In this document: piece by piece, positions 40,319 to 49,597 of the stretch
How the letters are laid out: every line of letters begins with the position of its first letter
Position numbering within the stretch: position 1 is the stretch's first letter
Source: Lachnospiraceae bacterium
Lineage (GTDB): Bacteria > Bacillota > Clostridia > Lachnospirales > Lachnospiraceae
Reading direction: 5' to 3'
NCBI GenBank assembly: GCA_024698885.1
Contig: JAILQQ010000260.1
Coordinates: 1-51,164, forward strand
DNA length: 51,164 nucleotides
Translations under genes and position numbers: made by a program
The notes under the pieces: model-generated
The model's input: only the letters and a program-made list of their open reading frames with translations
Database searches by the model: none
What the model was told of the DNA's origin: nothing

Positions 40319-40356
40319 GCAGATAGGACCACGGATATTAAACGGAGTAAGTATGT

Positions 40357-42591
40357 ATGAGCGATAATAATTCAAATCGGAACAATAACGGCGACGGGCC
40401 GAAGATGCCGAAGAACCGGCAGACGATCATGATCCTTTTAGTGGCGGCGCTGATCACGCTGCTGTTTTTGTCATATCTGAGAGGAGTCGTCAATACGGCT
40501 TCAAATCAGAAGATCTCCTATGACGAATTTATAGAGATGGTGATGAGCGGCGACGTGGAGAGCGTAAAGATCTCAAGCGATATCATTACGATCACGCCGA
40601 AGGTTCAGGCAAATCCCTATGTCACGCAGACTTATTATACGGTAAGGGTGGAGGATCTGACGCTGCCGAACCGGCTGTTAGAAGCAGGCGTGCATTTTGA
40701 GCAGGAGGAGACCAGCTCCTCGGATACGATCATCTACATGATCGTCTCTTATATCCTGCCCATCGTACTGGTATGGGTCCTGCTCAGCTTTTTGATGAAC
40801 CGCATGAGCAAGGGCGGCGGGATCATGGGCGTCGGAAAGTCAAACGCCAAGGTTTACGTACAGAAGGAAACCGGCGTGACCTTTAAGGATGTCGCGGGTC
40901 AGGAGGAAGCCAAGGAATCTCTGCAGGAGGTCGTGGATTTCCTGCATAATCCCGGCAAGTATATCGAGATCGGCGCGAAGCTCCCCAAGGGCGCGCTGCT
41001 GGTCGGCCCTCCCGGAACCGGAAAAACGCTGCTTGCCAAGGCGGTAGCCGGAGAAGCGCATGTGCCCTTCTTTTCCCTGGCGGGCTCCGATTTTGTGGAA
41101 ATGTATGTCGGCGTCGGCGCATCCCGGGTAAGGGATCTGTTTAAGGACGCGACGAAAAACGCTCCTTGTATCATTTTCATCGATGAAGTCGATGCTATCG
41201 GAAAAAGCAGGGACTCCCGCTACGGCGGCAATGATGAACGGGAACAGACGCTGAATCAGCTGCTTTCCGAAATGGACGGCTTTGATACCTCCAAGGGTAT
41301 TTTTATCCTCGCGGCGACGAACCGGCCGGAGATTCTTGACAAGGCACTGCTCAGGCCCGGCCGCTTTGACCGGCGTATCATCGTCGACAAGCCGGATCTC
41401 AAGGGCCGTATCGATACGTTAAAGGTGCACTCCCGGGACGTTCATCTCGACGATACCGTGGATCTTGAGGAGATCGGCCTGGCGACGGCGGGCGCGGTTG
41501 GGTCGGATCTGGCCAATATGGTAAACGAGGCGGCGATCAATGCCGTGAAGCACAGAAGATCGGCCGTTAATCAGAAGGATCTGCTGGAAGCCATCGAAGT
41601 GGTCATGATGGGCAAGGAGAAAAAGGATCATATCATGAGCAAGGAGGAGCGCCGGATCGTTTCCTACCACGAGACCGGACACGCGCTGGCAAGCGCCCTG
41701 CAGAAAAATACCGATCCGATCCAGAAGATCACGATCGTTCCCCGTACCATGGGCGCGCTTGGCTATGCCTGGTACGTGCCGGACGAGGAAAAGCATCTGC
41801 GGTCGCAGAAGGAGCTTGAGGAGCGTATTATTACGGCGCTTGCGGGACGCGCGGCGGAGGAGATCGTTTTCAATTCCGTGACCACAGGCGCTTCCAACGA
41901 TATCGAGCAGGCCACGAATCTGGCGCGGGCCATGGTGACGCAGTACGGTATGTCCGAAAAATTCGGTCTGATCCAGCTTGTTACCGTGGAGGATCAGTAT
42001 TTAAGCGGCAGACAGGTCTTAAACTGCTCGGACGAGACGGCAGCCAGGGTCGATGAAGAGGTCATGCGGATCATCGCGTATTCCTATGAGGAAGCCAAGC
42101 GCTTATTGAACGAAAACAGAGAGCTGATGGAGGAACTGGCGCAGTATCTGCTTGAGAAGGAAAGCATCACCGGCAAGGAATTCATGAAGATCTTCCGGGA
42201 ATACCGGGGCGAGGAGCCGGAGGACGAAGAAAATCTGGAAAATTCGGAAAATCCGGAGACGGAGAAAGCGCCGAAGCTTCCCGAAACGGAAGGAGCTGTC
42301 ACGGAAGCGGAGGTTTCAGAGCCGGAATCCGGTCAGGCGGTTTCTGCGGAAGCGGAATCTTTCATGGAAGCGGAGGTTTTGGAGACGGAACCCGGCCAGG
42401 CAGTCTTTTCGGAAACAGGAAATGATCAGGCAGATCCTGTGGAAACGGAAAATATGCCGAATTTTACGCTTGTTGAAACGCCGGAGAAGAGGGAAGAAGC
42501 TGAAACGCCGGAAAACCGGGAAGAAGCGACGGACCCTTCCGGGGAGAAACCGACCGGGCAGATCGACGCAGACGGGAAAGAGACTTCATGA
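40357..42591 (+). CDS. ftsH: ATP-dependent zinc metalloprotease FtsH
   Basis: FtsH degrades misfolded membrane and short-lived regulatory proteins. The 744-residue protein has two membrane helices (about 23-42 and 124-147) around an extracytoplasmic loop, an AAA+ domain with Walker A GPPGTGKT (217-224), Walker [12 protein letters not shown], the [23 protein letters not shown], and the zinc site HETGH (438-442). A C-terminal acidic tail of about 125 residues is unusual; it contains a 21-residue tandem unit starting [13 protein letters not shown] and [13 protein letters not shown], and a 9-residue pair [18 protein letters not shown]. It starts the eight-gene operon and overlaps uvrC by 4 bp. 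Confidence 0.97.
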   Translation: MSDNNSNRNNNGDGPKMPKNRQTIMILLVAALITLLFLSYLRGVVNTASNQKISYDEFIEMVMSGDVESVKISSDIITITPKVQANPYVTQTYYTVRVEDLTLPNRLLEAGVHFEQEETSSSDTIIYMIVSYILPIVLVWVLLSFLMNRMSKGGGIMGVGKSNAKVYVQKETGVTFKDVAGQEEAKESLQEVVDFLHNPGKYIEIGAKLPKGALLVGPPGTGKTLLAKAVAGEAHVPFFSLAGSDFVEMYVGVGASRVRDLFKDATKNAPCIIFIDEVDAIGKSRDSRYGGNDEREQTLNQLLSEMDGFDTSKGIFILAATNRPEILDKALLRPGRFDRRIIVDKPDLKGRIDTLKVHSRDVHLDDTVDLEEIGLATAGAVGSDLANMVNEAAINAVKHRRSAVNQKDLLEAIEVVMMGKEKKDHIMSKEERRIVSYHETGHALASALQKNTDPIQKITIVPRTMGALGYAWYVPDEEKHLRSQKELEERIITALAGRAAEEIVFNSVTTGASNDIEQATNLARAMVTQYGMSEKFGLIQLVTVEDQYLSGRQVLNCSDETAARVDEEVMRIIAYSYEEAKRLLNENRELMEELAQYLLEKESITGKEFMKIFREYRGEEPEDEENLENSENPETEKAPKLPETEGAVTEAEVSEPESGQAVSAEAESFMEAEVLETEPGQAVFSETGNDQADPVETENMPNFTLVETPEKREEAETPENREEATDPSGEKPTGQIDADGKETS

Positions 42592-44447
42592 CGGATTTTG
42601 ATATCGAGGAGGAACTGAAGAAGCTTCCTGCCAAACCCGGCGTATATATCATGCATGACCAGAACGACGAGATCATCTATGTCGGCAAGGCGATCATCCT
42701 GAGAAATCGTGTGCGTTCCTATTTCCGGGAGAGCACGACGAAATCCTTAAAGATAAGACAGATGGTCACGCATATTTCCTGGTTTGAGTATGTGGTGACG
42801 GATTCGGAGCTTGAGGCCCTTGTTCTTGAAAACAATCTGATCAAGGAGCATCTTCCGAAGTATAATACGCTGTTAAAGGACGATAAGACCTATCCGTATA
42901 TCAAGGTAACGGTAAATGAGGATTTCCCCCGCATCTTTTCGACCAGGCAGGTAAAGAAGGATAACGCGAAGTATTACGGTCCCTTTACCTCGGCGAATGC
43001 GGTCAATGATACCATCGAGCTGTTAAGGAAGCTGTATCATATCAGAAGCTGCCAGAAGAGGCTCCGGTCAGGGGAGAGCGACCCGGACGAGACCTGCCTT
43101 TACTATCATATCGGCAGATGTTTAGCGCCCTGCGCGGGTCTTGTCTCAAAGGACGATTACCGGGAGGAGCTGTCAGGCGCGCTGAGTTTTTTAAATGGGA
43201 ATTACCGGCCGCTTTTAAAGGAGTTGAGCGACCGTATGACAGAAGCTTCCGAAGCGATGGATTATGAGAAGGCGATCGAATACCGGGAGCTTCTCGAAAA
43301 TGTGAGGCAGGTCGCCCAGAAGCAGCGGATCACCGACAGCTCTTCCGATGACAGGGATGTCCTCGCGATGGCACGGGACAAGGAATCCGTGATCATTCAG
43401 GTTTTCTATATCCGGGGCGGCAAGATCATCGGCAGAGAGCATCATTATATGAAGAACGCGGCGGACTCCACCGACGCGGAGATCATCCGGGATTTTATCG
43501 TCCAGTTTTACGCGGGAACGCCCTATATCCCGAAGGAACTGTTGATCCCCGTTGAAATCGAAGAAAAAGAGCTTTTAGAGGAATGGCTTTCAAATAAGCG
43601 GGGCAGCAGGCTGAGCCTTACGGCCCCGAAAAAGGGAAAAAAGGAAAAGCTGGTTGAACTGGCGGAGAAAAACGCGGCGATCGTTTTACGTCAGGATATT
43701 GAAAAAGTAAAGAGCGAAGAAGCCCGTACCACAGGCGCCGTGCGGGAATTAGAGGAACTGCTCTCCTTAGAAGGCATCGAGCGGATGGAGGCCTATGATA
43801 TCTCCAATATCAGCGGCTATGATTCGGTGGGCTCCATGGTCGTATATGAAAACGGCAGGCCGAAGCGGAACGATTACCGGAAATTCAGGATAAAAACCGT
43901 GGAGGGCCCGAACGATTACGCTTCGATGCAGGAGGTGCTTTCGAGACGGTTCGAGCACGGCCTCAGGGATATGACGGAACAGGCACTGAACAGCTTTACG
44001 AGATTCCCCGACCTGATCATGATGGACGGCGGCAGAGGGCAGGTGCATATCGCGCAAGAGGTACTGAAATCCTTAAATCTTCAGATCCCGATCTGCGGCA
44101 TGGTAAAGGATGACAATCACCGCACCAGAGGGCTTTACTATCAGGATCAGGAAATCCCGATCGATAAGAATTCCGAGGGTTTTAAGCTGATCACGCGGAT
44201 CCAGGACGAGGCGCACCGGTTTGCGATCACCTTCCACAGAAGCCTGCGGAGCAAGGGACAGGTACATTCGATCCTCGATGATATCCCGGGTATTGGGGAA
44301 AAAAGACGCAAGGCGTTGATGCATTATTTTGAATCCATAGAGGATATAAAAAACGCGGATATCCGTTTGCTGGCAGAGGTTCCGTCCATGAACGGGCCGT
44401 CCGCGGAAGCGGTTTATCATTTTTTTCATAAGGAGTCTGAATCATGA
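42588..44447 (+). CDS. uvrC: Excinuclease ABC subunit C
   Basis: UvrC makes both incisions in nucleotide-excision repair. The 619-residue protein has the GIY-YIG domain ([19 protein letters not shown], 17-35), the UVR/B-binding segment around residue 205-240, the RNase H-like endonuclease domain ([20 protein letters not shown], about 398-417, with its catalytic Asp) and the C-terminal tandem HhH ([14 protein letters not shown]). Start and stop overlap the neighbouring genes as ATGA, which fits strong translational coupling inside the ftsH operon. Confidence 0.97.
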   Translation: MTDFDIEEELKKLPAKPGVYIMHDQNDEIIYVGKAIILRNRVRSYFRESTTKSLKIRQMVTHISWFEYVVTDSELEALVLENNLIKEHLPKYNTLLKDDKTYPYIKVTVNEDFPRIFSTRQVKKDNAKYYGPFTSANAVNDTIELLRKLYHIRSCQKRLRSGESDPDETCLYYHIGRCLAPCAGLVSKDDYREELSGALSFLNGNYRPLLKELSDRMTEASEAMDYEKAIEYRELLENVRQVAQKQRITDSSSDDRDVLAMARDKESVIIQVFYIRGGKIIGREHHYMKNAADSTDAEIIRDFIVQFYAGTPYIPKELLIPVEIEEKELLEEWLSNKRGSRLSLTAPKKGKKEKLVELAEKNAAIVLRQDIEKVKSEEARTTGAVRELEELLSLEGIERMEAYDISNISGYDSVGSMVVYENGRPKRNDYRKFRIKTVEGPNDYASMQEVLSRRFEHGLRDMTEQALNSFTRFPDLIMMDGGRGQVHIAQEVLKSLNLQIPICGMVKDDNHRTRGLYYQDQEIPIDKNSEGFKLITRIQDEAHRFAITFHRSLRSKGQVHSILDDIPGIGEKRRKALMHYFESIEDIKNADIRLLAEVPSMNGPSAEAVYHFFHKESES

Positions 44448-45391
44448 GCGTGGAAACCACAGTAGCAGTCAGTCAACTGATCGAAAAATTCAAACTGAAA
44501 AACCTGACGCCGGAGATTGACGTGAAAAAGGTAAAGATCAAGCTCCCGGATATCAACAGGCCCGCGATCCAGCTGGCGGGTTTTCTGGAGAATTACGACG
44601 CGACCCGTGTACAGATCATCGGATATGTGGAATATTCCTATCTGCTGTCTTTAGATCCGGAAGAACGAAGAAAGCGTTATGACAAGGTCATCACGGAAAA
44701 GACGCCGGCCTTCATCTATGCCCGGAGCCTCATGCCCGGCGAGATCATGCTGCAGATGGCAAACGAGCGGGGCGTGCCGGTTTTGATCACCGAGATGGAG
44801 ACCTCGGCGCTGATGGCGGAGGTTATTAAATGGCTGAACGTGAAATTAGCCCCCTGCATTTCGGTCCATGGCGTTTTAGTGGATATTTTCGGCGAAGGCG
44901 TGCTGATCACCGGCGAAAGCGGTATCGGTAAATCCGAGGCGGCTCTTGAGCTGATCAAAAGAGGCCACAGACTGGTGACCGACGATGTGGTGGAGATCCG
45001 CAAGGTCAGCAATGATACGCTGATCGGCTCCGCGCCTGACGTTACCAAGCATCTGATCGAGCTCAGGGGTATCGGCATCGTCGATGTGAAAACGATGTTC
45101 GGTGTTTCGAGCGTCAGGGATACGCAGAATATCGATCTGGTGATCCGGCTCGAGGAATGGGATAAGGATAAGGATTACGACAGGATCGGCCTGGAGGAGG
45201 AATATACGGAGTATCTGGGCAATAAGGTGGTCTGCCACAATATTCCGATCCGGCCCGGCCGGAATCTGGCGATCATCTGCGAGGCCGCCGCAGTGAACTT
45301 CCGGCAGAAGAAGATGGGCTATAACGCCGCGCAGGAGCTTTATAAGCGGGTGCAGGAATCCATGAGAAAACATACCGAGGAGGCAGAGTAA
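44444..45391 (+). CDS. hprK: HPr kinase/phosphorylase
   Basis: HprK phosphorylates or dephosphorylates Ser46 of HPr and Crh to control carbon catabolite repression. The 315-residue protein has a MurF-like N-terminal domain and the C-terminal kinase with Walker A GESGIGKS (157-164), His142 in SVHGVLVD, and the family block [17 protein letters not shown]. Its likely substrate, the Crh-like HPr, is encoded at the end of the same operon. Confidence 0.97.
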   Translation: MSVETTVAVSQLIEKFKLKNLTPEIDVKKVKIKLPDINRPAIQLAGFLENYDATRVQIIGYVEYSYLLSLDPEERRKRYDKVITEKTPAFIYARSLMPGEIMLQMANERGVPVLITEMETSALMAEVIKWLNVKLAPCISVHGVLVDIFGEGVLITGESGIGKSEAALELIKRGHRLVTDDVVEIRKVSNDTLIGSAPDVTKHLIELRGIGIVDVKTMFGVSSVRDTQNIDLVIRLEEWDKDKDYDRIGLEEEYTEYLGNKVVCHNIPIRPGRNLAIICEAAAVNFRQKKMGYNAAQELYKRVQESMRKHTEEAE

Positions 45392-45392
45392 C

Positions 45393-46334
45393 ATGGGAAA
45401 ATATTGTTTTGGGATCGATATCGGCGGTACGACGGTAAAGCTCGGTCTTTTTGAGGGAACCGACAGGCTTTTGGAAAAGTGGGAGATCCCCACAAGGACA
45501 GAGGATCAGGGCAGTCATATTCTGCCGGACATCGCGGCTTCCATAGAAGAAAAGATTTCGGAAAAGCAACTTAAGAAGGAGGATCTGATCGGGATCGGCC
45601 TGGATACGCCGGGACCGGTCGAGAAGAACGGCTTTATCCACCGGGCCGTGAATTTAAACTGGGAGGAATTTAATCTCGAGGAGACGCTTACGGCGCTGAC
45701 CGGACTAAAGGTCAAAGCCGGAAATGACGCGACGGTGGCGGCTCTCGGAGAGCTTTATGCCGGCGGGATGGAAGGATATCAGGATGTGGTGCTCGTGACC
45801 CTCGGTACCGGCATCGGCGGCGGCATCGTGACCGGCGGACAGCTGCTTTACGGCTCAAAGGGCGGCGGCGCGGAGATCGGGCATATGCATATAAACGATG
45901 ATGAGACCGAGTGCTGCGGCTGCGGAAACAAGGGCTGCTTTGAGCAGTACGGTTCGGCGACGGGCCTCGTTAGACTTGCCAAAAAGAAGTTAAGCGAATC
46001 TAAGGCCGACTCTGCTTTGCGCAAAACTGAGGTAACGGCCAAGGCGGTTTTCGACGCGGTGAAAGAGCAGGATCCCCTCGCCATGGAGATCGCGGAGGAA
46101 TACGGCAGGTATCTGGGGAAGGGACTTGCGATGATCGCGGCGGTCGTGGATCCGCAGGCGTTTATCATCGGCGGCGGGGTTTCAAAGGCCGGCGATATCC
46201 TCCTTTCTTATATCAAAAAGTATTACGGACAGTACGCGTTTCATATAAACCGGGACGTTGACTTCCGTCTGGCCCGTCTCGGAAATGACGCGGGCATATA
46301 CGGTGCAGCGAGGCTTTTATCGGGTGAAAACTGA
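45393..46334 (+). CDS. glk: ROK-family glucokinase
   Basis: This enzyme phosphorylates glucose to glucose 6-phosphate. The 313-residue protein has the ATP loop GIDIGGTTVKLGLF (7-20), the catalytic NDATVAALGE (about 107-116), GTGIGGGIV, the ROK EIGHMH and the zinc ligands CCGCGNKGCFEQ (about 172-183). It lies one nucleotide after hprK, joining sugar phosphorylation with the HPr control kinase. The murB start codon lies inside its last codons. Confidence 0.94.
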   Translation: MGKYCFGIDIGGTTVKLGLFEGTDRLLEKWEIPTRTEDQGSHILPDIAASIEEKISEKQLKKEDLIGIGLDTPGPVEKNGFIHRAVNLNWEEFNLEETLTALTGLKVKAGNDATVAALGELYAGGMEGYQDVVLVTLGTGIGGGIVTGGQLLYGSKGGGAEIGHMHINDDETECCGCGNKGCFEQYGSATGLVRLAKKKLSESKADSALRKTEVTAKAVFDAVKEQDPLAMEIAEEYGRYLGKGLAMIAAVVDPQAFIIGGGVSKAGDILLSYIKKYYGQYAFHINRDVDFRLARLGNDAGIYGAARLLSGEN

Positions 46335-47235
46335 AGCATTAGCGGAAAAGATCGGAAAAATAGCGGGAATCTCCCGGATCAGTCAGAATGAAAAGCTTTC
46401 GGGACATACCACGTTTCAGGCGGGCGGTCCCGCAAAGCTTTTTGCCGTGCCGGAGGAGCCGGACGCGTTAAAAGAGCTTTTACGGCTTCTGGCAGCGGAA
46501 AAGGAGCCTTTCTTTATTCTCGGAAACGGCAGCAATGTTCTTTTCCGGGATGAGGGCTTTTCGGGCGTTGTGATATCGATGAAGGCTCTTAACCGGATCA
46601 CCGTAGATCCGGATACCGGGATCCTGGAAGCAGAGGGCGGCGCAGCGCTTTCTACGGCGGCCGGGCAGGCAGCGGCAGCTTCGCTGACCGGCATGGAATT
46701 TGCGGCGGGGATCCCCGGGACCATAGGCGGCGCCGTTGTTATGAACGCCGGGGCCTATGGCGGGGAAATGAAGCATATCGTGGAAGAGGTTACGCTGCTT
46801 AACGAGGAAACCGGCGAGATCATGAAAAAAACCGGTGCCGAGATGCAATTTGGCTACCGGGAAAGCCTTCTTAAACGGGAACCGGCGGTTGTCCTGCGGG
46901 TAAGGCTCCGTCTTCAGGCAGGAGATCCGGAGAAGATCCGGGAAACCATGGCGGAGCTGTCCGAAAAACGGCGGGAAAAACAGCCTCTCGAATATCCCAG
47001 TGCCGGCAGTACCTTTAAGAGACCGGAGGGGTATTTTGCGGGAAAGCTGATCGAAGACGCCGGTCTTAAGGGATTTTCCGTGGGCGGCGCGTCTGTTTCC
47101 GAAAAGCACGCGGGCTTTGTGATCAACAGAGATCACGCGACTGCTTCAGAGCTTATTACCCTGATCCATGAGGTACAGCGGATCGTTCTGGAAAAACAGG
47201 GCGTTCTTTTGGAACCGGAGGTACTGATCCTATGA
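46324..47235 (+). CDS. murB: UDP-N-acetylenolpyruvoylglucosamine reductase
   Basis: MurB reduces UDP-GlcNAc-enolpyruvate to UDP-MurNAc, the second step of peptidoglycan precursor synthesis. From GTG 46324 the protein has 303 residues. The FAD domain shows GNGSNVLFRDEGFSGVVI (about 59-76), GIPGTIGGAVVMNAGAYGGEM and the C-terminal PSAGSTFKRP..YFAGKLIEDAGLKG. The GTG overlaps the glk stop by 11 bp and has GAGG 9 nt upstream; an ATG further up at 46258 would lie deep in glk and is not supported. Confidence 0.95.
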   Translation: MKTEALAEKIGKIAGISRISQNEKLSGHTTFQAGGPAKLFAVPEEPDALKELLRLLAAEKEPFFILGNGSNVLFRDEGFSGVVISMKALNRITVDPDTGILEAEGGAALSTAAGQAAAASLTGMEFAAGIPGTIGGAVVMNAGAYGGEMKHIVEEVTLLNEETGEIMKKTGAEMQFGYRESLLKREPAVVLRVRLRLQAGDPEKIRETMAELSEKRREKQPLEYPSAGSTFKRPEGYFAGKLIEDAGLKGFSVGGASVSEKHAGFVINRDHATASELITLIHEVQRIVLEKQGVLLEPEVLIL

Positions 47236-48089
47236 GAATCGTTATCGTGACCGGCATGTCGGGAGCCGGAAAGAGTACGACGTTAAAAATGCTGGAGGAT
47301 TTCGGCTATTACTGCGTCGATAATCTGCCGGTACCGCTCATCCCGATGTTTGCGGAGCTGATCACGGCTCCCTCGAGCGAGATAGAGAAGGCGGCTATCG
47401 GGGTAGATGCCAGGACGACCAGCGCCTTTTCCGATCTTGTCAATGTGCTGAAGCGGATGAAGGAGACCGGGATAGATTACGATGTTATTTTTTTGGAAGC
47501 AAACGACGATATCCTGATCAAACGCTATAAGGAAACAAGAAGGGTGCATCCTCTCGCCGGCGCCGACCGGGTGGATGCCGGCATCGCGAGAGAGCGGAAG
47601 AAGCTTTCGGCGATCAAAAAGTCAGCGCATTTCATTATCGATACCAGCTCCCTCTTGACCAGAGAGCTCAGGCAGGAGCTGGAGCGGATCTTTGTCAATA
47701 ATGAGAATTACAAGAGTCTTTTTGTTACGGTGGTATCCTTCGGCTTTAAATACGGGATCCCCCAGGATGCGGATCTGGTCTTTGACGTCCGCTTTCTGCC
47801 GAATCCCTATTATCTGGATGAACTGCGCAGCCTGACCGGCAATGACGATCCGGTGCGGGATTATGTCATGAGCTTTCAGGAGGCGCCGGTTTTTCTGGAA
47901 AAGCTTTCGGATATGATCGATTTTCTGCTGCCCCGGTATATCATTGAAGGAAAGAGCCAGTTAGTGATCGCCATCGGCTGTACAGGCGGCAAGCACAGAA
48001 GCGTTACGTTAGCGAACGCCTTCTATGAAAAAATGGCGGAGAATACGGATTACGGCTTCCGGATCGAGCATAGAGATGTCAACAGATAG
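47232..48089 (+). CDS. rapZ: RNase adapter / nucleotide-binding protein RapZ
   Basis: RapZ (YvcJ) binds GTP/ATP; in E. coli it brings the GlmZ sRNA to RNase E and thereby controls glucosamine-6-phosphate synthesis. The 285-residue protein has Walker A GMSGAGKS (8-15), the FGYYCVDNLP segment (24-33), the VDARTT strand and the C-terminal RNA-binding signature IGCTGGKHRSV (about 248-258). Its position after murB and before whiA is the usual one for Clostridia. It overlaps murB by 4 bp. Confidence 0.96.
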   Translation: MRIVIVTGMSGAGKSTTLKMLEDFGYYCVDNLPVPLIPMFAELITAPSSEIEKAAIGVDARTTSAFSDLVNVLKRMKETGIDYDVIFLEANDDILIKRYKETRRVHPLAGADRVDAGIARERKKLSAIKKSAHFIIDTSSLLTRELRQELERIFVNNENYKSLFVTVVSFGFKYGIPQDADLVFDVRFLPNPYYLDELRSLTGNDDPVRDYVMSFQEAPVFLEKLSDMIDFLLPRYIIEGKSQLVIAIGCTGGKHRSVTLANAFYEKMAENTDYGFRIEHRDVNR

Positions 48090-48951
48090 GTTATCCTTTT
48101 CCCATAAAGTAAAAGAAGAACTGTATAAGCAGATCAGTCCGGCCAGGCACTGCCAGCTGGCGGAGCTGTCAGCGTTACTCACCTTTTCGGGAGGGCTTAA
48201 GCGCATGGCGGTTCCTGCCGAAAATGAAATGTTTGTCAGAAAATGCTTTACATTGCTTGAAAAAACCTTTAAGATAACAGGGTATGTTTCTGACGGACAG
48301 GGCGGCCGCCATGACCTGATCGGGATCCCGGATCCTTCCGGAAAGATCAGGGAATCCCTGCGAAGCAGTGTACTGCTTGAGCGGGCCTGCTGCAAAAGAG
48401 CGTATCTGAGAGGCGCCTTTATCGCGGCGGGATCGGTCAGCGATCCGCAGAAATCCTATCATTTCGAGATAGCAGCGGCGGAGAAAGCGGAAGCTTTCGT
48501 TCTGACAGAGCTGTTTGATACCTTTGAGATCCCGGCCAAGATCACGCTCCGCAAGCACAGCCATCTTGTCTATATCAAGGACGGCGAGAAGATCGCGGAC
48601 GCGCTGAACGTCATGGAAGCGCCTGTGGCGTTAATGGCCTTTGAAAATACGCGGATCTACAAAAACGTAGCCAATACGATCAACCGGCAGGTGAACTGCG
48701 AAACCGCGAATCTGAGCAAGACGATCTCCGCCGCGGTAAAGCAGCGGGAAGCCATCGAATACGCGGTGAAGCTGCCGGCCTATGAAGAGCTGCCGGAGCC
48801 CGTCAGGGAGGTGGCAAGACTCAGGCTGCAGTTTCCGGATGTATCCCTGAAGGAGTTGGGAGAAATGTGCGACCCGAAGGTGGGAAAATCGGGCGTCAAT
48901 CATAGATTACGGAGAATTATGGAGCTGGCGGAGACCGGCTCTCAGAATTAG
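48076..48951 (+). CDS. whiA: DNA-binding protein WhiA
   Basis: WhiA combines a LAGLIDADG homing-endonuclease-like domain, without catalytic activity, with a C-terminal helix-turn-helix; it affects sporulation in Streptomyces and cell division and chromosome segregation in Bacillus. From ATG 48076 the protein has 291 residues. The YLRGAFIAAGSVSDPQKSYHFE block (about 115-136) is the LAGLIDADG part, and SLKELGEMCDPKVGKSGVNHRLRR (about 257-280) is the HTH. The ATG overlaps the rapZ stop by 14 bp. The gene yvcK, which in Bacillus sits between rapZ and whiA, is missing. Confidence 0.95.
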   Translation: MSTDRLSFSHKVKEELYKQISPARHCQLAELSALLTFSGGLKRMAVPAENEMFVRKCFTLLEKTFKITGYVSDGQGGRHDLIGIPDPSGKIRESLRSSVLLERACCKRAYLRGAFIAAGSVSDPQKSYHFEIAAAEKAEAFVLTELFDTFEIPAKITLRKHSHLVYIKDGEKIADALNVMEAPVALMAFENTRIYKNVANTINRQVNCETANLSKTISAAVKQREAIEYAVKLPAYEELPEPVREVARLRLQFPDVSLKELGEMCDPKVGKSGVNHRLRRIMELAETGSQN

Positions 48952-48980
48952 CAGGCAGATCGAAGCGGACTGAGGATCGC

Positions 48981-49016
48981 GCCTAAGCGCACACTTTGCT
49001 TCGCAAAATGGCGCAG
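48981..49016 (+). repeat. Three-hairpin repeat, hairpin 3 only (Rep11)
   Basis: The link CCTAAGCGCAC and a diverged hairpin 3 (ACTTTGCTTCGCAAAAT, ending GGCGCAG) remain, between whiA and the Crh-like gene. A GGAGGAG ribosome site follows. Confidence 0.8.
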
Positions 49017-49031
49017 ATATGGAGGAGCATT

Positions 49032-49295
49032 ATGAAATTGCAGGATGTGGAAATCAAGCTGAAAAATGGTCTGGAGGCCAGACCGATCGCGCTGCTTGTT
49101 CAGGTCGCTACCCAGTATGACAGCAGGATCTATATCCAGTCCGGAGAGAAGCGCGTCAACGCAAAGAGCATCATGGGAATGATGACGCTTGTGTTAGCGG
49201 CCGGAGACAAGGTGACTGTTTCGGCGGAGGGCGAAGACGAGGAGGCAGCGGTAGCTGCGATCGCTGAATATTTAAGCGGAAATGATGCGGTCTGA
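49032..49295 (+). CDS. Crh-like HPr protein with Glu15
   Basis: The 87-residue protein has the HPr fold and length. At the phosphocarrier site the usual GLHARPA reads GLEARPIA, so His15 is Glu and transfer of phosphate from enzyme I is not possible. The regulatory serine is kept (NAKSIMG, Ser46), as is GEDEEAA. Bacillus Crh is similar, with Gln15, and lies at the same place after whiA. The protein is therefore a probable regulatory partner for CcpA and target of HprK, whose gene is in this operon. GGAGGAG sets the start. The last residues (SGNDAV) and the stop are encoded by the left edge of a palindromic repeat. Confidence 0.9.
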   Translation: MKLQDVEIKLKNGLEARPIALLVQVATQYDSRIYIQSGEKRVNAKSIMGMMTLVLAAGDKVTVSAEGEDEEAAVAAIAEYLSGNDAV

Positions 49296-49456
49296 AATGC
49301 AGACCGCATCGGCATGAACAGGTTCATGCCTAAGCGCACGATCCGCAGACCGGATCGGCGCGGTGCGGAAATGATGCGGTCTGAAGCGCAGATCGCTTCG
49401 GCGCGGTGCGGAAACGATGCGGTCTGAAGCGCAGACCGGATCGGCGCAGTTTGGAA
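49278..49456 (+). repeat. Three-hairpin repeat, one full and two reduced tandem units (Rep12)
   Basis: The full unit (about 49278-49362) has hairpin 1 GATGCGGTCTG/CAGACCGCATC, hairpin 2 and hairpin 3. Two reduced units follow (49367-49405 and 49410-49449), each a hairpin 1 half joined to the GGCGCG edge, and a last GGAAATG at 49452. Hairpin 1 has G-C at the pair that is T-A or C-G elsewhere. Confidence 0.9.
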
Positions 49457-49469
49457 ATGCTGCTGAGAG

Positions 49470-49495
49470 GCCGATGGAAGCATCGGCTTCTTTTT
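49470..49495 (+). terminator. Terminator after the ftsH-crh operon
   Basis: GCCGATG (49470-49476) and CATCGGC (49481-49487) form a 7-bp stem with a GAAG loop, followed by TTCTTTTT. It should end the long operon after the repeat array. Confidence 0.85.
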
Positions 49496-49496
49496 A

Positions 49497-49525
49497 TGGA
49501 CGAAACAGATAATTACAGTTATAAT
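49497..49525 (+). promoter_or_regulatory. Promoter of the GtrB-like gene
   Basis: TGGACG (49497-49502), 17-bp spacer and perfect TATAAT (49520-49525). The leader would be about 65 nt and holds a 12-codon frame (49557-49592). Confidence 0.6.
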
Positions 49526-49597
49526 AAGAACGAAAATCAGGTCAGAGACAAAGGAAATGATCCGGTGTCAGAACAGAATCCCTGAATTTTGATCAAA

